64,000 nt of DNA, taken from positions 2,356,001 through 2,420,000 of the forward strand of contig NZ_CP124855.1 of NCBI RefSeq assembly GCF_030012525.1, given 5' to 3'. The notes under the pieces are model-generated. The model was not told the origin of the DNA. It was given only the letters and a program-made list of their open reading frames with translations, and did no database searches. The DNA comes from Chryseobacterium gotjawalense (GTDB lineage: Bacteria; Bacteroidota; Bacteroidia; Flavobacteriales; Weeksellaceae). How positions within the stretch are numbered: position 1 is the first letter of the stretch; the number at the start of each line of letters is the position of its first letter. Below are positions 1-8,314 of the stretch, one piece after another. The position numbers and the translations under genes were made by a program.

Positions 1-727
1 GTTAAGAATTGACCGTTACTATACGACTGATATTCCTGCTCATATTGATTTAAATAAAGACGGTAAACTTTCTCAGGAAGAAGCTGTTACTGCAGACCTT
101 AACGTACCGGGAATGTATGGTCATTTCATGGACAAAGAAAGTGGAATATTAAACCATCCTGCTACTAATCCAGATGTAATTTTCCAGCCGGTAATGTGTC
201 AGCACTGTAACCATGCTCCATGTGAAACTGTTTGCCCTGTGGCAGCAACTTCTCACGGTAAGCAGGGACAGAACCAAATGGCTTATAACAGATGTATCGG
301 TACAAGATATTGTGCCAACAACTGTCCTTATAAAGTAAGAAGATTCAACTGGTTTACTTATAACCTCAATGATAAATTCGACTTTAATCAAAATAATGAT
401 TTAGGAAGAATGGTTTTGAACCCAGATGTTGTTGTCAGAACAAGAGGGGTTATGGAGAAATGTTCTATGTGTATTCAAATGACACAGAATGTGATTCTGG
501 AAGCTAAGAAAGAAGGAAGAGTCATCAGAGACGGTGAATTCTCTACCGCTTGTGTGGATGCATGTTCTACAGGAGCAATGAAATTTGGTGATATGAATGA
601 TAAGAGTTCTGAAGTAAGAGCGCTTTTCAGCACCAACAGAAGATATACTTTGCTGGAAGAAATTGGTACTAAACCAAACGTATTCTACCATACCAAAGTG
701 AGAAATAGAAAAGAAAATATTGTTTAA
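1..727 (+). CDS. actB: Alternative complex III iron-sulfur subunit ActB, C-terminal part
   Basis: Periplasmic iron-sulfur subunit of alternative complex III, the quinol:cytochrome c/acceptor oxidoreductase that replaces bc1 in many Bacteroidota. The reading frame is open from the window edge (frame of base 2), so only the last 241 residues are visible. They carry the ferredoxin-like domain: CQHCNHAPCETVCP, then CIGTRYCANNCP, CSMC and CVDAC. In the second motif the usual second Cys of CxxC is Thr, which fits the one [3Fe-4S] cluster known in this complex; the other motifs would hold [4Fe-4S] clusters. Just before this domain an acidic loop at bases 47-82 matches an EF-hand calcium loop. Followed 18 bases later by actC. 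The molybdopterin-like N-terminal domain lies outside the window. Confidence 0.93.
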   Translation, partial: LRIDRYYTTDIPAHIDLNKDGKLSQEEAVTADLNVPGMYGHFMDKESGILNHPATNPDVIFQPVMCQHCNHAPCETVCPVAATSHGKQGQNQMAYNRCIGTRYCANNCPYKVRRFNWFTYNLNDKFDFNQNNDLGRMVLNPDVVVRTRGVMEKCSMCIQMTQNVILEAKKEGRVIRDGEFSTACVDACSTGAMKFGDMNDKSSEVRALFSTNRRYTLLEEIGTKPNVFYHTKVRNRKENIV

Positions 728-745
728 ATAATAAATAGGTAAAAA

Positions 746-2146
746 ATGTCAGGACATTACGAAGCTCCGATAAGGGAACCTTTAATAATTGGTCACAAGA
801 CTTATCATGATATCTCAAACGATATCGCGCGACCTATAGAAGAAAGAGCAGGAAAACTATGGTGGGTTTCTTTCTGGATCGCACTTGCTCTATTCATTTA
901 TGGATTCGGCTGTATCGCGTACACCATCGGTACCGGTATTGGTGCTTGGGGTCTAAACAGAACTAACAACTGGGGTTGGGATATCACCAATTTCGTATGG
1001 TGGGTAGGGATCGGTCACGCCGGTACTCTTATTTCTGCGGTACTCTTATTATTTAGACAAAGATGGAGAATGTCTGTTAACCGTTCTGCTGAGGCGATGA
1101 CCATTTTCGCGGTAGTTCAGGCAGCCATCTTCCCGGTTATTCACATGGGTAGAGTTTGGGTAGGATATTGGGTATTCCCTTTACCAAACCAGTTCGGTTC
1201 ACTTTGGACCAACTTTAACTCGCCGCTTCTTTGGGATGTATTTGCAATTTCCACTTATTTCTCAGTATCCAGTGTATTCTGGTTTATGGGATTGATTCCG
1301 GATTTTGCGATGATCAGAGACCGGGCAAAAACACCCTGGACCAAAAGAATCTATACTTTCCTTTCCTTCGGTTGGGGTGGAAAAGCAAAACACTGGCAGC
1401 GATTTGAAGAATTATCTTTGGTTTTGGCAGGTTTAGCAACACCACTGGTATTCTCGGTACACACAACGGTATCCTTTGACTTTGCTACTTCAGTAATTAA
1501 AGGATGGCACTCAACTATTTATCCACCGTACTTCGTTGCAGGAGCAATTTTCTCCGGATTTGCAATGGTTCAGACGCTCTTATTGGTAGCAAGAAAAGTG
1601 GCTCACCTTGAAGATTATATTACCATGTATCATATCGAAATTATGAACATTGTAATTATCGTAACAGGTGGTATGGTAACGGTAGCTTATGCAACTGAAT
1701 ATTTCATCGCATGGTATTCCGGTTCAAGATATGAAGACTTTACATATCTTTCTCCAGGAGCAGCAACTGGTCCGTACTGGTGGGCATTCTGGGCATTGAT
1801 TATTTGTAACTTAGTAGTACCGGCATTATTCTGGTTCAAGAAAGTGAGAACAAATATTATGGCAACTTTTATCATTGCTTTAATTATTAATATCGGAATG
1901 TGGTTTGAACGATTTGATATTATCGTTATCAACATCGCGAGAGATTACCTGCCAAGTTCATGGACTATGTTTAAACCAAGCATCATTGATGTAGGTGTTT
2001 ATTTAGGAACAATTGGTTTCTTCGGAGTACTGTTCTTATTATACGCAAGAACATTCCCTGTCATTGCACAGGCTGAATTGAAGACTATCTTGAAAATATC
2101 AGGTGAAACCTATAAAGCAAAAGAAGAAGAAGATGAGCACCACTAA
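746..2146 (+). CDS. actC: Alternative complex III quinol-binding membrane subunit ActC (NrfD/PsrC family)
   Basis: Integral membrane subunit that oxidises menaquinol and passes electrons to ActB. The 466-residue protein is strongly hydrophobic with about ten membrane segments, as expected for the NrfD/PsrC family (conserved stretches include WWVGIGHAGTLISA near residue 90 and FSVHTTVSFDFA near residue 240). The N-terminal stretch before the first helix and the acidic EEEDEHH tail are soluble. It lies in the fixed order actB-actC-actD-actE-actF; its last 14 bases overlap the start of actD, so the two are translationally coupled. Confidence 0.95.
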   Translation: MSGHYEAPIREPLIIGHKTYHDISNDIARPIEERAGKLWWVSFWIALALFIYGFGCIAYTIGTGIGAWGLNRTNNWGWDITNFVWWVGIGHAGTLISAVLLLFRQRWRMSVNRSAEAMTIFAVVQAAIFPVIHMGRVWVGYWVFPLPNQFGSLWTNFNSPLLWDVFAISTYFSVSSVFWFMGLIPDFAMIRDRAKTPWTKRIYTFLSFGWGGKAKHWQRFEELSLVLAGLATPLVFSVHTTVSFDFATSVIKGWHSTIYPPYFVAGAIFSGFAMVQTLLLVARKVAHLEDYITMYHIEIMNIVIIVTGGMVTVAYATEYFIAWYSGSRYEDFTYLSPGAATGPYWWAFWALIICNLVVPALFWFKKVRTNIMATFIIALIINIGMWFERFDIIVINIARDYLPSSWTMFKPSIIDVGVYLGTIGFFGVLFLLYARTFPVIAQAELKTILKISGETYKAKEEEDEHH

Positions 2147-2654
2147 AATAATATACGGTATTTATGCCGATGACGATGATTTGTTAGATGGCGTAAAAGC
2201 GTTCAATGATAAAGGAATTGCAATAAACGAAGTTTACACGCCGTTTCCTGTACATGGTCTGGACACTGCTTTAGGTCTAAGAAAAACAAGACTTTCTGAT
2301 GCTGCTTTTATTTATGCAGTATACGGTTTAACAATTGGAATTTTGGTGACCTGGTATACCATGAACCATGACTGGCCGATGAATATCGGAGGTAAACCCG
2401 CTTTCAAATGGGGAACCAATATGCCGGCATTCGTGGTACCGATGTTTGAGTTAATGGTATTCTGTGCAGCGCACATGATGTCGCTTACTTTCCTGGCGAG
2501 AAATAAAATGTATCCCGGCTGTCCTCCTCAGAATCCTGATCCAAGAACAACCGATGATAAATTTATGATGGAATTTGTTACCGATAATGTAGATGCAGTA
2601 AAACAAATTCTGATTGATACCGGAGTTGAAGAAATAACTGTAAAAGATGCTTAA
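2133..2654 (+). CDS. actD: Alternative complex III subunit ActD (DUF3341)
   Basis: Membrane-associated ActD subunit of alternative complex III, 173 residues, DUF3341 family. A soluble N-terminal domain with an acidic stretch (ADDDDLLDGVKAF, about residues 11-23) precedes two membrane helices around residues 60-85 and 95-125, then a soluble tail. I take ATG 2133 (MSTTKIIYG) rather than the in-frame ATG at 2103, which would lie inside actC and add only a lysine-rich stretch. The gene overlaps actC at its start and actE at its end. The role of ActD in the complex is structural as far as is known. Confidence 0.92.
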   Translation: MSTTKIIYGIYADDDDLLDGVKAFNDKGIAINEVYTPFPVHGLDTALGLRKTRLSDAAFIYAVYGLTIGILVTWYTMNHDWPMNIGGKPAFKWGTNMPAFVVPMFELMVFCAAHMMSLTFLARNKMYPGCPPQNPDPRTTDDKFMMEFVTDNVDAVKQILIDTGVEEITVKDA

Positions 2655-3357
2655 AATGACAAAGAATATATTTAAAATTACAGCTGTCTTAGGATTTGCC
2701 GCAATTGCTTTAAGTTCTTGCAGCAAGGGAAATCCACCTTTGGTCTATTTCCCCGACATGTATTTTCCGGTTGCTTATGACCCCCTGATGAAAGCTGACA
2801 TTGCCTATTCTGACCATGAGAACGAAATCCCGGCATTTGTTAAACAAGAAGGTGGTACGGGCTTAGGACCTGTAGACGGAACGGTAGCACAAAACCCGGA
2901 AGGACTTGCAGATGCAGCCGCAAATACCGCAATGACTGTGCTTGAATATAATGAAGGATATGATGCTTCTAAATTAGTAACTGCTTCTCCACTAGATCCT
3001 GCGAATCAGGCAAAAGATTTAGAAAGAGGGAAAGATCTCTTCAATAAAACCTGTTCGGCTTGTCACGGTACCGGTGGTGATGGACAAGGATCCATCGTTG
3101 CAAGTGGTGCTTATTCAGGAGTTCCGAAATATGCAGATCGAGAAATTACCATAGGTTCAGTACATTATGTTTTGACACACGGCAGAAACTCGATGGGATC
3201 TTATGCTGGTCAGTTAAAACCAGGCGACCAATGGAGAGTCTCCCTGTATATTATGAATGAATTTAAAGGAGGGCTTACTGCTGCTCCAACCGCAGTTGCC
3301 GAAAATGCGACACCCGTTGCGAAAACAGCAGAACCTAGTACGAGTCCTAAAAAATAA
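2647..3357 (+). CDS. actE: Alternative complex III monoheme cytochrome c lipoprotein ActE
   Basis: Monoheme cytochrome c subunit that takes electrons out of the complex toward a terminal oxidase. It has a lipoprotein signal with lipobox ALSSC (Cys25 from the first ATG), one heme site CSACH near residue 137, and a likely distal Met in GRNSMGSYAGQ. About 100 residues before the heme domain form the ActE N-terminal extension and a low-complexity Ala/Pro/Thr tail follows it. The start may be ATG 2647, which overlaps the actD stop by 8 bases, or ATG 2656; both give a working signal peptide. The protein should be exported, lipidated and face the periplasm. Confidence 0.93.
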   Translation: MLKMTKNIFKITAVLGFAAIALSSCSKGNPPLVYFPDMYFPVAYDPLMKADIAYSDHENEIPAFVKQEGGTGLGPVDGTVAQNPEGLADAAANTAMTVLEYNEGYDASKLVTASPLDPANQAKDLERGKDLFNKTCSACHGTGGDGQGSIVASGAYSGVPKYADREITIGSVHYVLTHGRNSMGSYAGQLKPGDQWRVSLYIMNEFKGGLTAAPTAVAENATPVAKTAEPSTSPKK

Positions 3358-3371
3358 AAAAGAGTAAAAAA

Positions 3372-4703
3372 ATGTATAGTTTTTCACCTAAATTAAGATT
3401 ATATTCAATCGTATTCATTCTCCTGGGAGCAGTTCTTTTTGGAGCAGGTTACTTTATGAACCGTGGAGCTGATGATGCCCAGATTGAACATATGATGGAG
3501 GCGGTTCATGCCGGCGGAAATAATACTCCCTCCAATTCCAGCGAATTGTTGGGGCCACAAGATCACGCAGCGCATTTGGAGCATGCTACAATGCAGTTCA
3601 AAAATCAGCCTTTGGCAGCAGTTCATACGGTTGCAGTGTTCCTATTTGCTCTAAGTTGCTGTGCATTGTTTTTCTACAGTATTCAAAACGCGTCCCACGC
3701 AGGATGGTCCATTATTATCCTTAGGGTTATGGAAGCGGTCGCGTCATTTATCCCTTGGGCAGGTGCAGTTATTATTATTATAATGCTGTTGAACGTTAGT
3801 CATATCGGACATCTTTTCCATTGGATGGATCCTGAATTAACTGACCCGAAAAGCGTTAATTTTGATCCGATTCTTTTTGAAAAGAAGACTTTCCTTAATA
3901 TTCCTTTTTATGTTGTAAGAACGCTTATCTATGTGTTGGGAGCATCATTCTTTGCCTGGAAACTGAAATCACTTTCTAAAAAAGTTGATGAAACAAAAAG
4001 CAGAAAAGTATACGCAAGCTATTACAGCTGGAGCGTTGGCTATATTGCATTCTTCGGGTTCGCTTCGGCAGCCTGGGCGTGGGACTGGTTGATGTCTATT
4101 GACCCGCACTGGTATTCTACGATGTATATCTGGTATGCGATGGTAAGTGCGTTGGCAACGTCGATTGCTGTAATTATGGTGATCAGTGTTTATCTGAAGA
4201 AAGCAGGATTTTTACCTCAGTTCAATGATAACCACCTGCACGATTTAGGAGTTTTCCTTTTTGCATCTACAATGTTATGGACTTATACCTGGTTTGCGCA
4301 GTTCATGTTGTATTGGTACGCCAATATTCCTGAAGAAGTAAATTATTTCTACGGTAGATTTGAATATTATTCATGGGCTTTCTGGTCAATCTTATTATTC
4401 AATTTTGCAATTCCTTTAGCGGTAATGGTAAGTTCAAGTATCAAGAGAAATTACACCGTGATGACTACGATGGCAGTAATTGTTATTACCGGACACTGGT
4501 TGGTGTATTATAATATGGTAATGCCTGGTACAGTAGGACCTTTCTGGCAAAACATCACCGGTTTATTAACCAATCTTGGTGCCGTGTTGTTTGGTTTAGG
4601 ATCTTTCATCTTTGTTGTAATGACAACATTGGCTAAACTGAAATTAATTCCGGAAGGAAATCCTTTCTTACACGAATCTAAAATTTACGAATATCCTTTC
4701 TAA
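3372..4703 (+). CDS. actF: Alternative complex III membrane subunit ActF
   Basis: Second large polytopic subunit of alternative complex III, homologous to ActC (443 residues). One N-terminal helix (about residues 8-28), a His-rich periplasmic stretch with several HAxH-type residues (residues 35-70), then about nine more helices. It is the last gene of the operon here: it is followed within 25 bases by an intrinsic terminator. In many Flavobacteriia the cytochrome c oxidase genes coxB and coxA come next; they are absent at this place. Confidence 0.93.
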   Translation: MYSFSPKLRLYSIVFILLGAVLFGAGYFMNRGADDAQIEHMMEAVHAGGNNTPSNSSELLGPQDHAAHLEHATMQFKNQPLAAVHTVAVFLFALSCCALFFYSIQNASHAGWSIIILRVMEAVASFIPWAGAVIIIIMLLNVSHIGHLFHWMDPELTDPKSVNFDPILFEKKTFLNIPFYVVRTLIYVLGASFFAWKLKSLSKKVDETKSRKVYASYYSWSVGYIAFFGFASAAWAWDWLMSIDPHWYSTMYIWYAMVSALATSIAVIMVISVYLKKAGFLPQFNDNHLHDLGVFLFASTMLWTYTWFAQFMLYWYANIPEEVNYFYGRFEYYSWAFWSILLFNFAIPLAVMVSSSIKRNYTVMTTMAVIVITGHWLVYYNMVMPGTVGPFWQNITGLLTNLGAVLFGLGSFIFVVMTTLAKLKLIPEGNPFLHESKIYEYPF

Positions 4704-4726
4704 AGTTTAAAGGTTTAAATAAATAG

Positions 4727-4763
4727 AAAAGTCCTGATCATTTAATTGTCAGGACTTTTTTTT
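4727..4763 (+). terminator. Intrinsic terminator of the act operon
   Basis: Seven-base-pair stem GTCCTGA/TCAGGAC (4731-4737 with 4749-4755), an 11-base loop and a run of eight T. It closes the act operon directly after actF. Confidence 0.85.
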
Positions 4764-4860
4764 GTGATTGTTTTTTGAGCAAGTGGATGGGTTTCAGGAT
4801 GAGCGCCTTTTTTTGGGTAAAAATTCTATAGGAAGTTGGTAATCCTTTGGAACTACGATA

Positions 4861-4892
4861 TTGTTTTAAATACAAAAGTTATTATATTTTTG
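4861..4892 (+). promoter_or_regulatory. Bacteroidota-type promoter before the GT-C-like gene
   Basis: TTG at 4861-4863 and TATTTTTG (TAnnTTTG type) at 4885-4892, 21 bases apart, 60 bases before ATG 4952. Spacing and both boxes fit the Flavobacterium consensus; this is a motif match only. Confidence 0.5.
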
Positions 4893-4951
4893 TTTGTGAC
4901 TAATAATTTAGAAATTATATACAAAAACTAGAAAACTAACTATGCATAAGT

Positions 4952-6181
4952 ATGCTTAAAAAACTTAATAACAGCATGAATAAAAATGTTTTACTTCTTT
5001 TTATTTTTCTCCTAATCTATCTTTTTTCTATAGGACCTGATCCGATATTGGGCGATAGCTTAGCCTTTACCGTAGTGGCTTCCAAGGGTTTCGATTTAGC
5101 AACAAATGCTACAAATCATTTTCTGTACATTAATTCGCTGGCGGTTTTACATAAGATAGTTCCTTTTATTAATCCACATTATTTATTTGTAGGTTTCAGT
5201 ATAGGATGTTCAATATTAACATTGTATTTTTTAAGAAAATTTCTTTTTTTATTTGATGTTAAGGAAGATATTGTAGACGTTGTAATTTTATTTTTCGGTT
5301 TTTCTTTCACCTTTTGGAGAATTTCTATTATTACGGAGGTTTACAGTTTTTACCTATTGTTTGTTATATTATTTTTACACCAATTTTTTTTATTTATAAA
5401 AGAGAAAAGGAGTATTAATTTTTACTGGAGCTCCATATTATTCGGTTTAATGTTCTTGATTCACATTCAAACCATATTGCTTGTGCCTTTTTATTTGTAT
5501 TTTTTATACGAAAACTTCAAGAGTAATAAAATGAATATTATAAAAGGTCTTCTTATACCCACTGTACTTTTTTCAGTTCTTCTGATTCCGGTAATTCAGG
5601 GAAAAAATAGTTTTACTGCAATTTTTACAGATGATGCGTGGGGTTCTTCTTTTTTTCATTTAGATTTTAAAACATTTATAAAAAGTTTAGGAAGAAATTT
5701 AGTTTTTTTACTGTATAATTTCTTGTTTTTCACGTACTTTATCATTCGTGGCTTAAATAAAGTGCCATTTAAAAAGTATTTTATTATTGCAATTCTGCCC
5801 TATGCTTTTTTTATTCTAAAACATGATGTATCAGATTCTTATGTTTTTCATTTAGTGCCTTATTTATTGGTTTTAATAATTATGGCAAAAGGTTTGGAAA
5901 ACTTTAATTTTAGTAAAAAATATCTTCTGGCATTTGCAATTCCATTAATTTATTTTATGACCTTTAAAATACTAGATTTTACAAAAACTGGTGAATCAAT
6001 CAATACCGAAACCGGTTTTAAAGGTGGTGTCAGATATCTTTTTTTTCCGCCTTTGAAAGGTAATCCAGATATTTTAAAATTTATTGAAGCATATGACAAA
6101 AATAAATTAAAAGCTAAGCCCGCTTTTGACAGACAATACCGATATGCTAAAGATTGGATGTTAATTAAGAGTAATTATTAA
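4952..6181 (+). CDS. Polytopic membrane protein resembling DUF2723/GT-C glycosyltransferases
   Basis: 409 residues with about ten membrane helices and short loops. The first periplasmic loop has an acidic GPDPILGDSLAF motif, and FSFTFWRISIITEVYSFY (about residues 110-127) resembles the conserved FWxxxxxxEVY segment of DUF2723/TMEM260-type membrane glycosyltransferases; the usual HPPGYPL motif is replaced by HFLYINSL. A role in transferring a lipid-linked sugar is therefore possible but not shown. The gene is clearly more AT-rich than its neighbours, stands alone between two terminators, and looks accessory. The start may be ATG 4952 or ATG 4976. Confidence 0.6.
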   Translation: MLKKLNNSMNKNVLLLFIFLLIYLFSIGPDPILGDSLAFTVVASKGFDLATNATNHFLYINSLAVLHKIVPFINPHYLFVGFSIGCSILTLYFLRKFLFLFDVKEDIVDVVILFFGFSFTFWRISIITEVYSFYLLFVILFLHQFFLFIKEKRSINFYWSSILFGLMFLIHIQTILLVPFYLYFLYENFKSNKMNIIKGLLIPTVLFSVLLIPVIQGKNSFTAIFTDDAWGSSFFHLDFKTFIKSLGRNLVFLLYNFLFFTYFIIRGLNKVPFKKYFIIAILPYAFFILKHDVSDSYVFHLVPYLLVLIIMAKGLENFNFSKKYLLAFAIPLIYFMTFKILDFTKTGESINTETGFKGGVRYLFFPPLKGNPDILKFIEAYDKNKLKAKPAFDRQYRYAKDWMLIKSNY

Positions 6182-6400
6182 AGTAATTGATAAAAAAACA
6201 GGTATACAGTGCGACCCAATCTTCAACAATTTTTCTTAAAGAATTAGATGGTTTTTTTAGTTTTGGGGCCTAAAATTGTGAAAAACTTTTTGGCCTGCCT
6301 TAAAGGATATGCTGAAATAGTTATCCGAGATTTAAGATTGATTGAACGTTTCTTTTATCAGATCAGAAAATTACTGGGGTATCAGGCTTAGTTTTAAATG

Positions 6401-6428
6401 GAATCCCCGTCTTTGTCGGGATTTTTTT
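6401..6428 (+). terminator. Intrinsic terminator after the GT-C-like gene
   Basis: Hairpin AATCCCCG/CGGGATT with one bulged C, 7-base loop, then seven T. It lies 220 bases after the upstream stop. Because it precedes ATG 6458, it rules out the longer in-frame start at 6398 for the next gene. The bases between 6182 and 6400 show no gene I can recognise. Confidence 0.65.
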
Positions 6429-6457
6429 ATAAATTTGTTCGAAACCAAAACATAAGT

Positions 6458-7657
6458 ATGAGTAAGAATAGAACTAAAGATACAACCGGGAAAACTTCTT
6501 TTTTTAAAATAAGCAGATTTTTTGTGTTCGCGGTATTGCTGTTTTTTGTGAGCTGCAAAAAAGACGCCGTCGATGCTACTACAACACAGACTCTGCAGTC
6601 CAGTATCAATGATATGGCTTCTGGCCTGAATACGTTGCAGCAGGTTAAATTCAATGAAGCGCTTTATATTTTAAAGACTTTTGGTGTTGAGGCCGAGGGA
6701 GAAGCCAATGAACTGAAAGCGCTGGGCGTTCTAATCAACGGAAAGAAAGTTCCCGAAATATTTTCACTCGCAGATCAGGTGGCTCAAAAGAATGGAGTCG
6801 AGTGGTCGAGCACCGGACCTCCTTCTTTAGGAAATATGAATATCTTCGGAAATGATCAGGCCAAAGAATTCGATGCGAACGACATTCAGGCAAGTTCCTT
6901 GAGTGTTGATGTGAACAGCATGGGAAATGATGCCGTTTTAGGTCCACAATCATTGCAGGTTGTCCCAAGATTATTAGATGCTAAAGGGCAACCAATTGTC
7001 TTTGAAGGCGCCGCTTTAGAAGTCATTCTGGAGGTTTCCAGCGGCGGCAACCGTATTTCTACTGCAAAGAACCTGATGTTGGATAACAACTTCAAAGGAT
7101 TTAATGTGAGATTTGCGTCACTGCCTGGACAAAAAATTATCGACCAAAGTGTTGATATTACCGTGACGGTAAAAACGACAAAGAAAACCTTTAAAATGTC
7201 AAAAATAGGAGTACCGGTAAACCCTAAAGCATTGTTAATGCCTGCCGGAAATCCAGCGGATAATCCTGCAAATGAAGTCATTGAGGATCAGGTTATAACA
7301 CCAGACGCTTCCGGAGTCATTCCAGAAACCAAAGTGCCTGCGGCTGATCCTAAAGCGAGCGTTTCAAAATTTTTAAACAATCTGTCTGCTCAGAATCTTC
7401 GGGGCGCTTATGATGTGGCCGATAATCCGAACTGGGGTTCTTATGAAACTTTCTCTAATCCTACTTCAGGTTTTGGTGGGGTGAAAAGTATTACGGTGAA
7501 GAATATGACGACCAACAATGCCAGTGCAAATGCAGCCAGCGTAAATGCCACTTATGATATTACCGATAAAGAAGGCAGAACAACAGCCGTACAGGTGACT
7601 TTTGGATTAAAAAATGTCAATGGCGACTGGAAAATTTCAAGTTATAAAATCAATTAA
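6458..7657 (+). CDS. Hypothetical lipoprotein
   Basis: 399 residues. A long lipoprotein signal ends in the lipobox FFVSC with KK following (Cys near residue 33), so the product should be exported and lipid-anchored. After a helical segment with DMASGLNTLQQVKFNEALYI comes a domain rich in beta strands (about residues 150-260), a Pro/Asp linker, and a C-terminal domain of about 100 residues ending in GLKNVNGDWKISSYKIN, the kind of ending seen in NTF2-like or DUF4878-like lipoprotein domains. I do not recognise a specific family. apt starts one base after its stop, so the two are co-transcribed. Confidence 0.75.
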   Translation: MSKNRTKDTTGKTSFFKISRFFVFAVLLFFVSCKKDAVDATTTQTLQSSINDMASGLNTLQQVKFNEALYILKTFGVEAEGEANELKALGVLINGKKVPEIFSLADQVAQKNGVEWSSTGPPSLGNMNIFGNDQAKEFDANDIQASSLSVDVNSMGNDAVLGPQSLQVVPRLLDAKGQPIVFEGAALEVILEVSSGGNRISTAKNLMLDNNFKGFNVRFASLPGQKIIDQSVDITVTVKTTKKTFKMSKIGVPVNPKALLMPAGNPADNPANEVIEDQVITPDASGVIPETKVPAADPKASVSKFLNNLSAQNLRGAYDVADNPNWGSYETFSNPTSGFGGVKSITVKNMTTNNASANAASVNATYDITDKEGRTTAVQVTFGLKNVNGDWKISSYKIN

Positions 7658-7658
7658 A

Positions 7659-8192
7659 ATGAATCAGCAACTTGTTCAGGATTTAAAAAATACCATTCAG
7701 AATGTTCCAGATTTTCCGCAACCGGGAATTCAGTTTAAAGATATTACCCCGATATTTCTCAATCCAAAACTCTATGAAGAGGTCATTGCTGACCTGGCGA
7801 ATTTCAGCCGTGGTAAAATCGACGCCGTGTGCGGGATCGAAAGCCGTGGTTATCTTTTCGGCATTGCCATTGCCGTGGCCTTGGATGTGCCTTTTATTTT
7901 GATCCGGAAACAGGGGAAACTGCCGCCACCATTTGTAAGTCAGAAGTATGACCTGGAATACGGTTCAGCAGAAATAGAAATGCGGACCGGGCAATTGCAA
8001 CCCGGACAAAGAATTCTGATTCACGATGATTTATTGGCCACCGGAGGAACAACAGAAGCGGCAGCACATCTAGTTCAAAAGCAAGGCGGAATTGTTTCGC
8101 AGTTCAGTTTCTTAATCGGTCTAAAAGATCTGGAAGGTGAAAACCGACTCAAAAAATTCGGAGCCGAAGTTCATCAGATATTAACCTATTGA
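7659..8192 (+). CDS. apt: Adenine phosphoribosyltransferase
   Basis: Purine salvage enzyme: adenine + PRPP to AMP + pyrophosphate. 177 residues, the usual length. The PRPP-binding motif ILIHDDLLATGGT lies near residues 118-130, and the family N-terminus (VPDFPQPGIQFKDITPI) is intact. ATG 7659 is chosen because it follows the preceding stop by one base; an in-frame ATG at 7614 lies inside the lipoprotein gene. Cytoplasmic. Confidence 0.96.
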   Translation: MNQQLVQDLKNTIQNVPDFPQPGIQFKDITPIFLNPKLYEEVIADLANFSRGKIDAVCGIESRGYLFGIAIAVALDVPFILIRKQGKLPPPFVSQKYDLEYGSAEIEMRTGQLQPGQRILIHDDLLATGGTTEAAAHLVQKQGGIVSQFSFLIGLKDLEGENRLKKFGAEVHQILTY

Positions 8193-8261
8193 CCTAAGAT
8201 ATAACAATTTAGAACTTTCCTGAAATTTAAATTTAACTGAAAATGTTTTTTTGAGCATAAT

Positions 8262-8292
8262 TTTGTATATCGTTTAAAAACAGTTAAATTTG
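8262..8292 (+). promoter_or_regulatory. Promoter of the TPR protein-ribH unit
   Basis: TTTG at 8262-8265, 19 bases, TAAATTTG at 8285-8292; both boxes and the spacing match the Bacteroidota consensus exactly. It lies 22 bases before ATG 8315. Confidence 0.75.
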
Positions 8293-8314
8293 CACTTCAA
8301 TTTTTATCAAAATT

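Noticed and set aside
2103-2132. Earlier ATG for actD inside actC
   Set aside because: It adds only a Lys-rich stretch not typical of DUF3341; ATG 2133 starts the family N-terminus.
6182-6400. Possible insertion-sequence remnant
   Set aside because: No terminal repeats, target duplication or transposase frame can be seen.
6398-6457. Upstream in-frame ATG for the lipoprotein at 6458
   Set aside because: Those codons lie in an intrinsic terminator hairpin and would put charged residues before the signal peptide.
6886-7281. 131-codon minus-strand frame in the lipoprotein gene
   Set aside because: Antisense shadow with no family likeness; the plus-strand frame has a lipobox and clean start.
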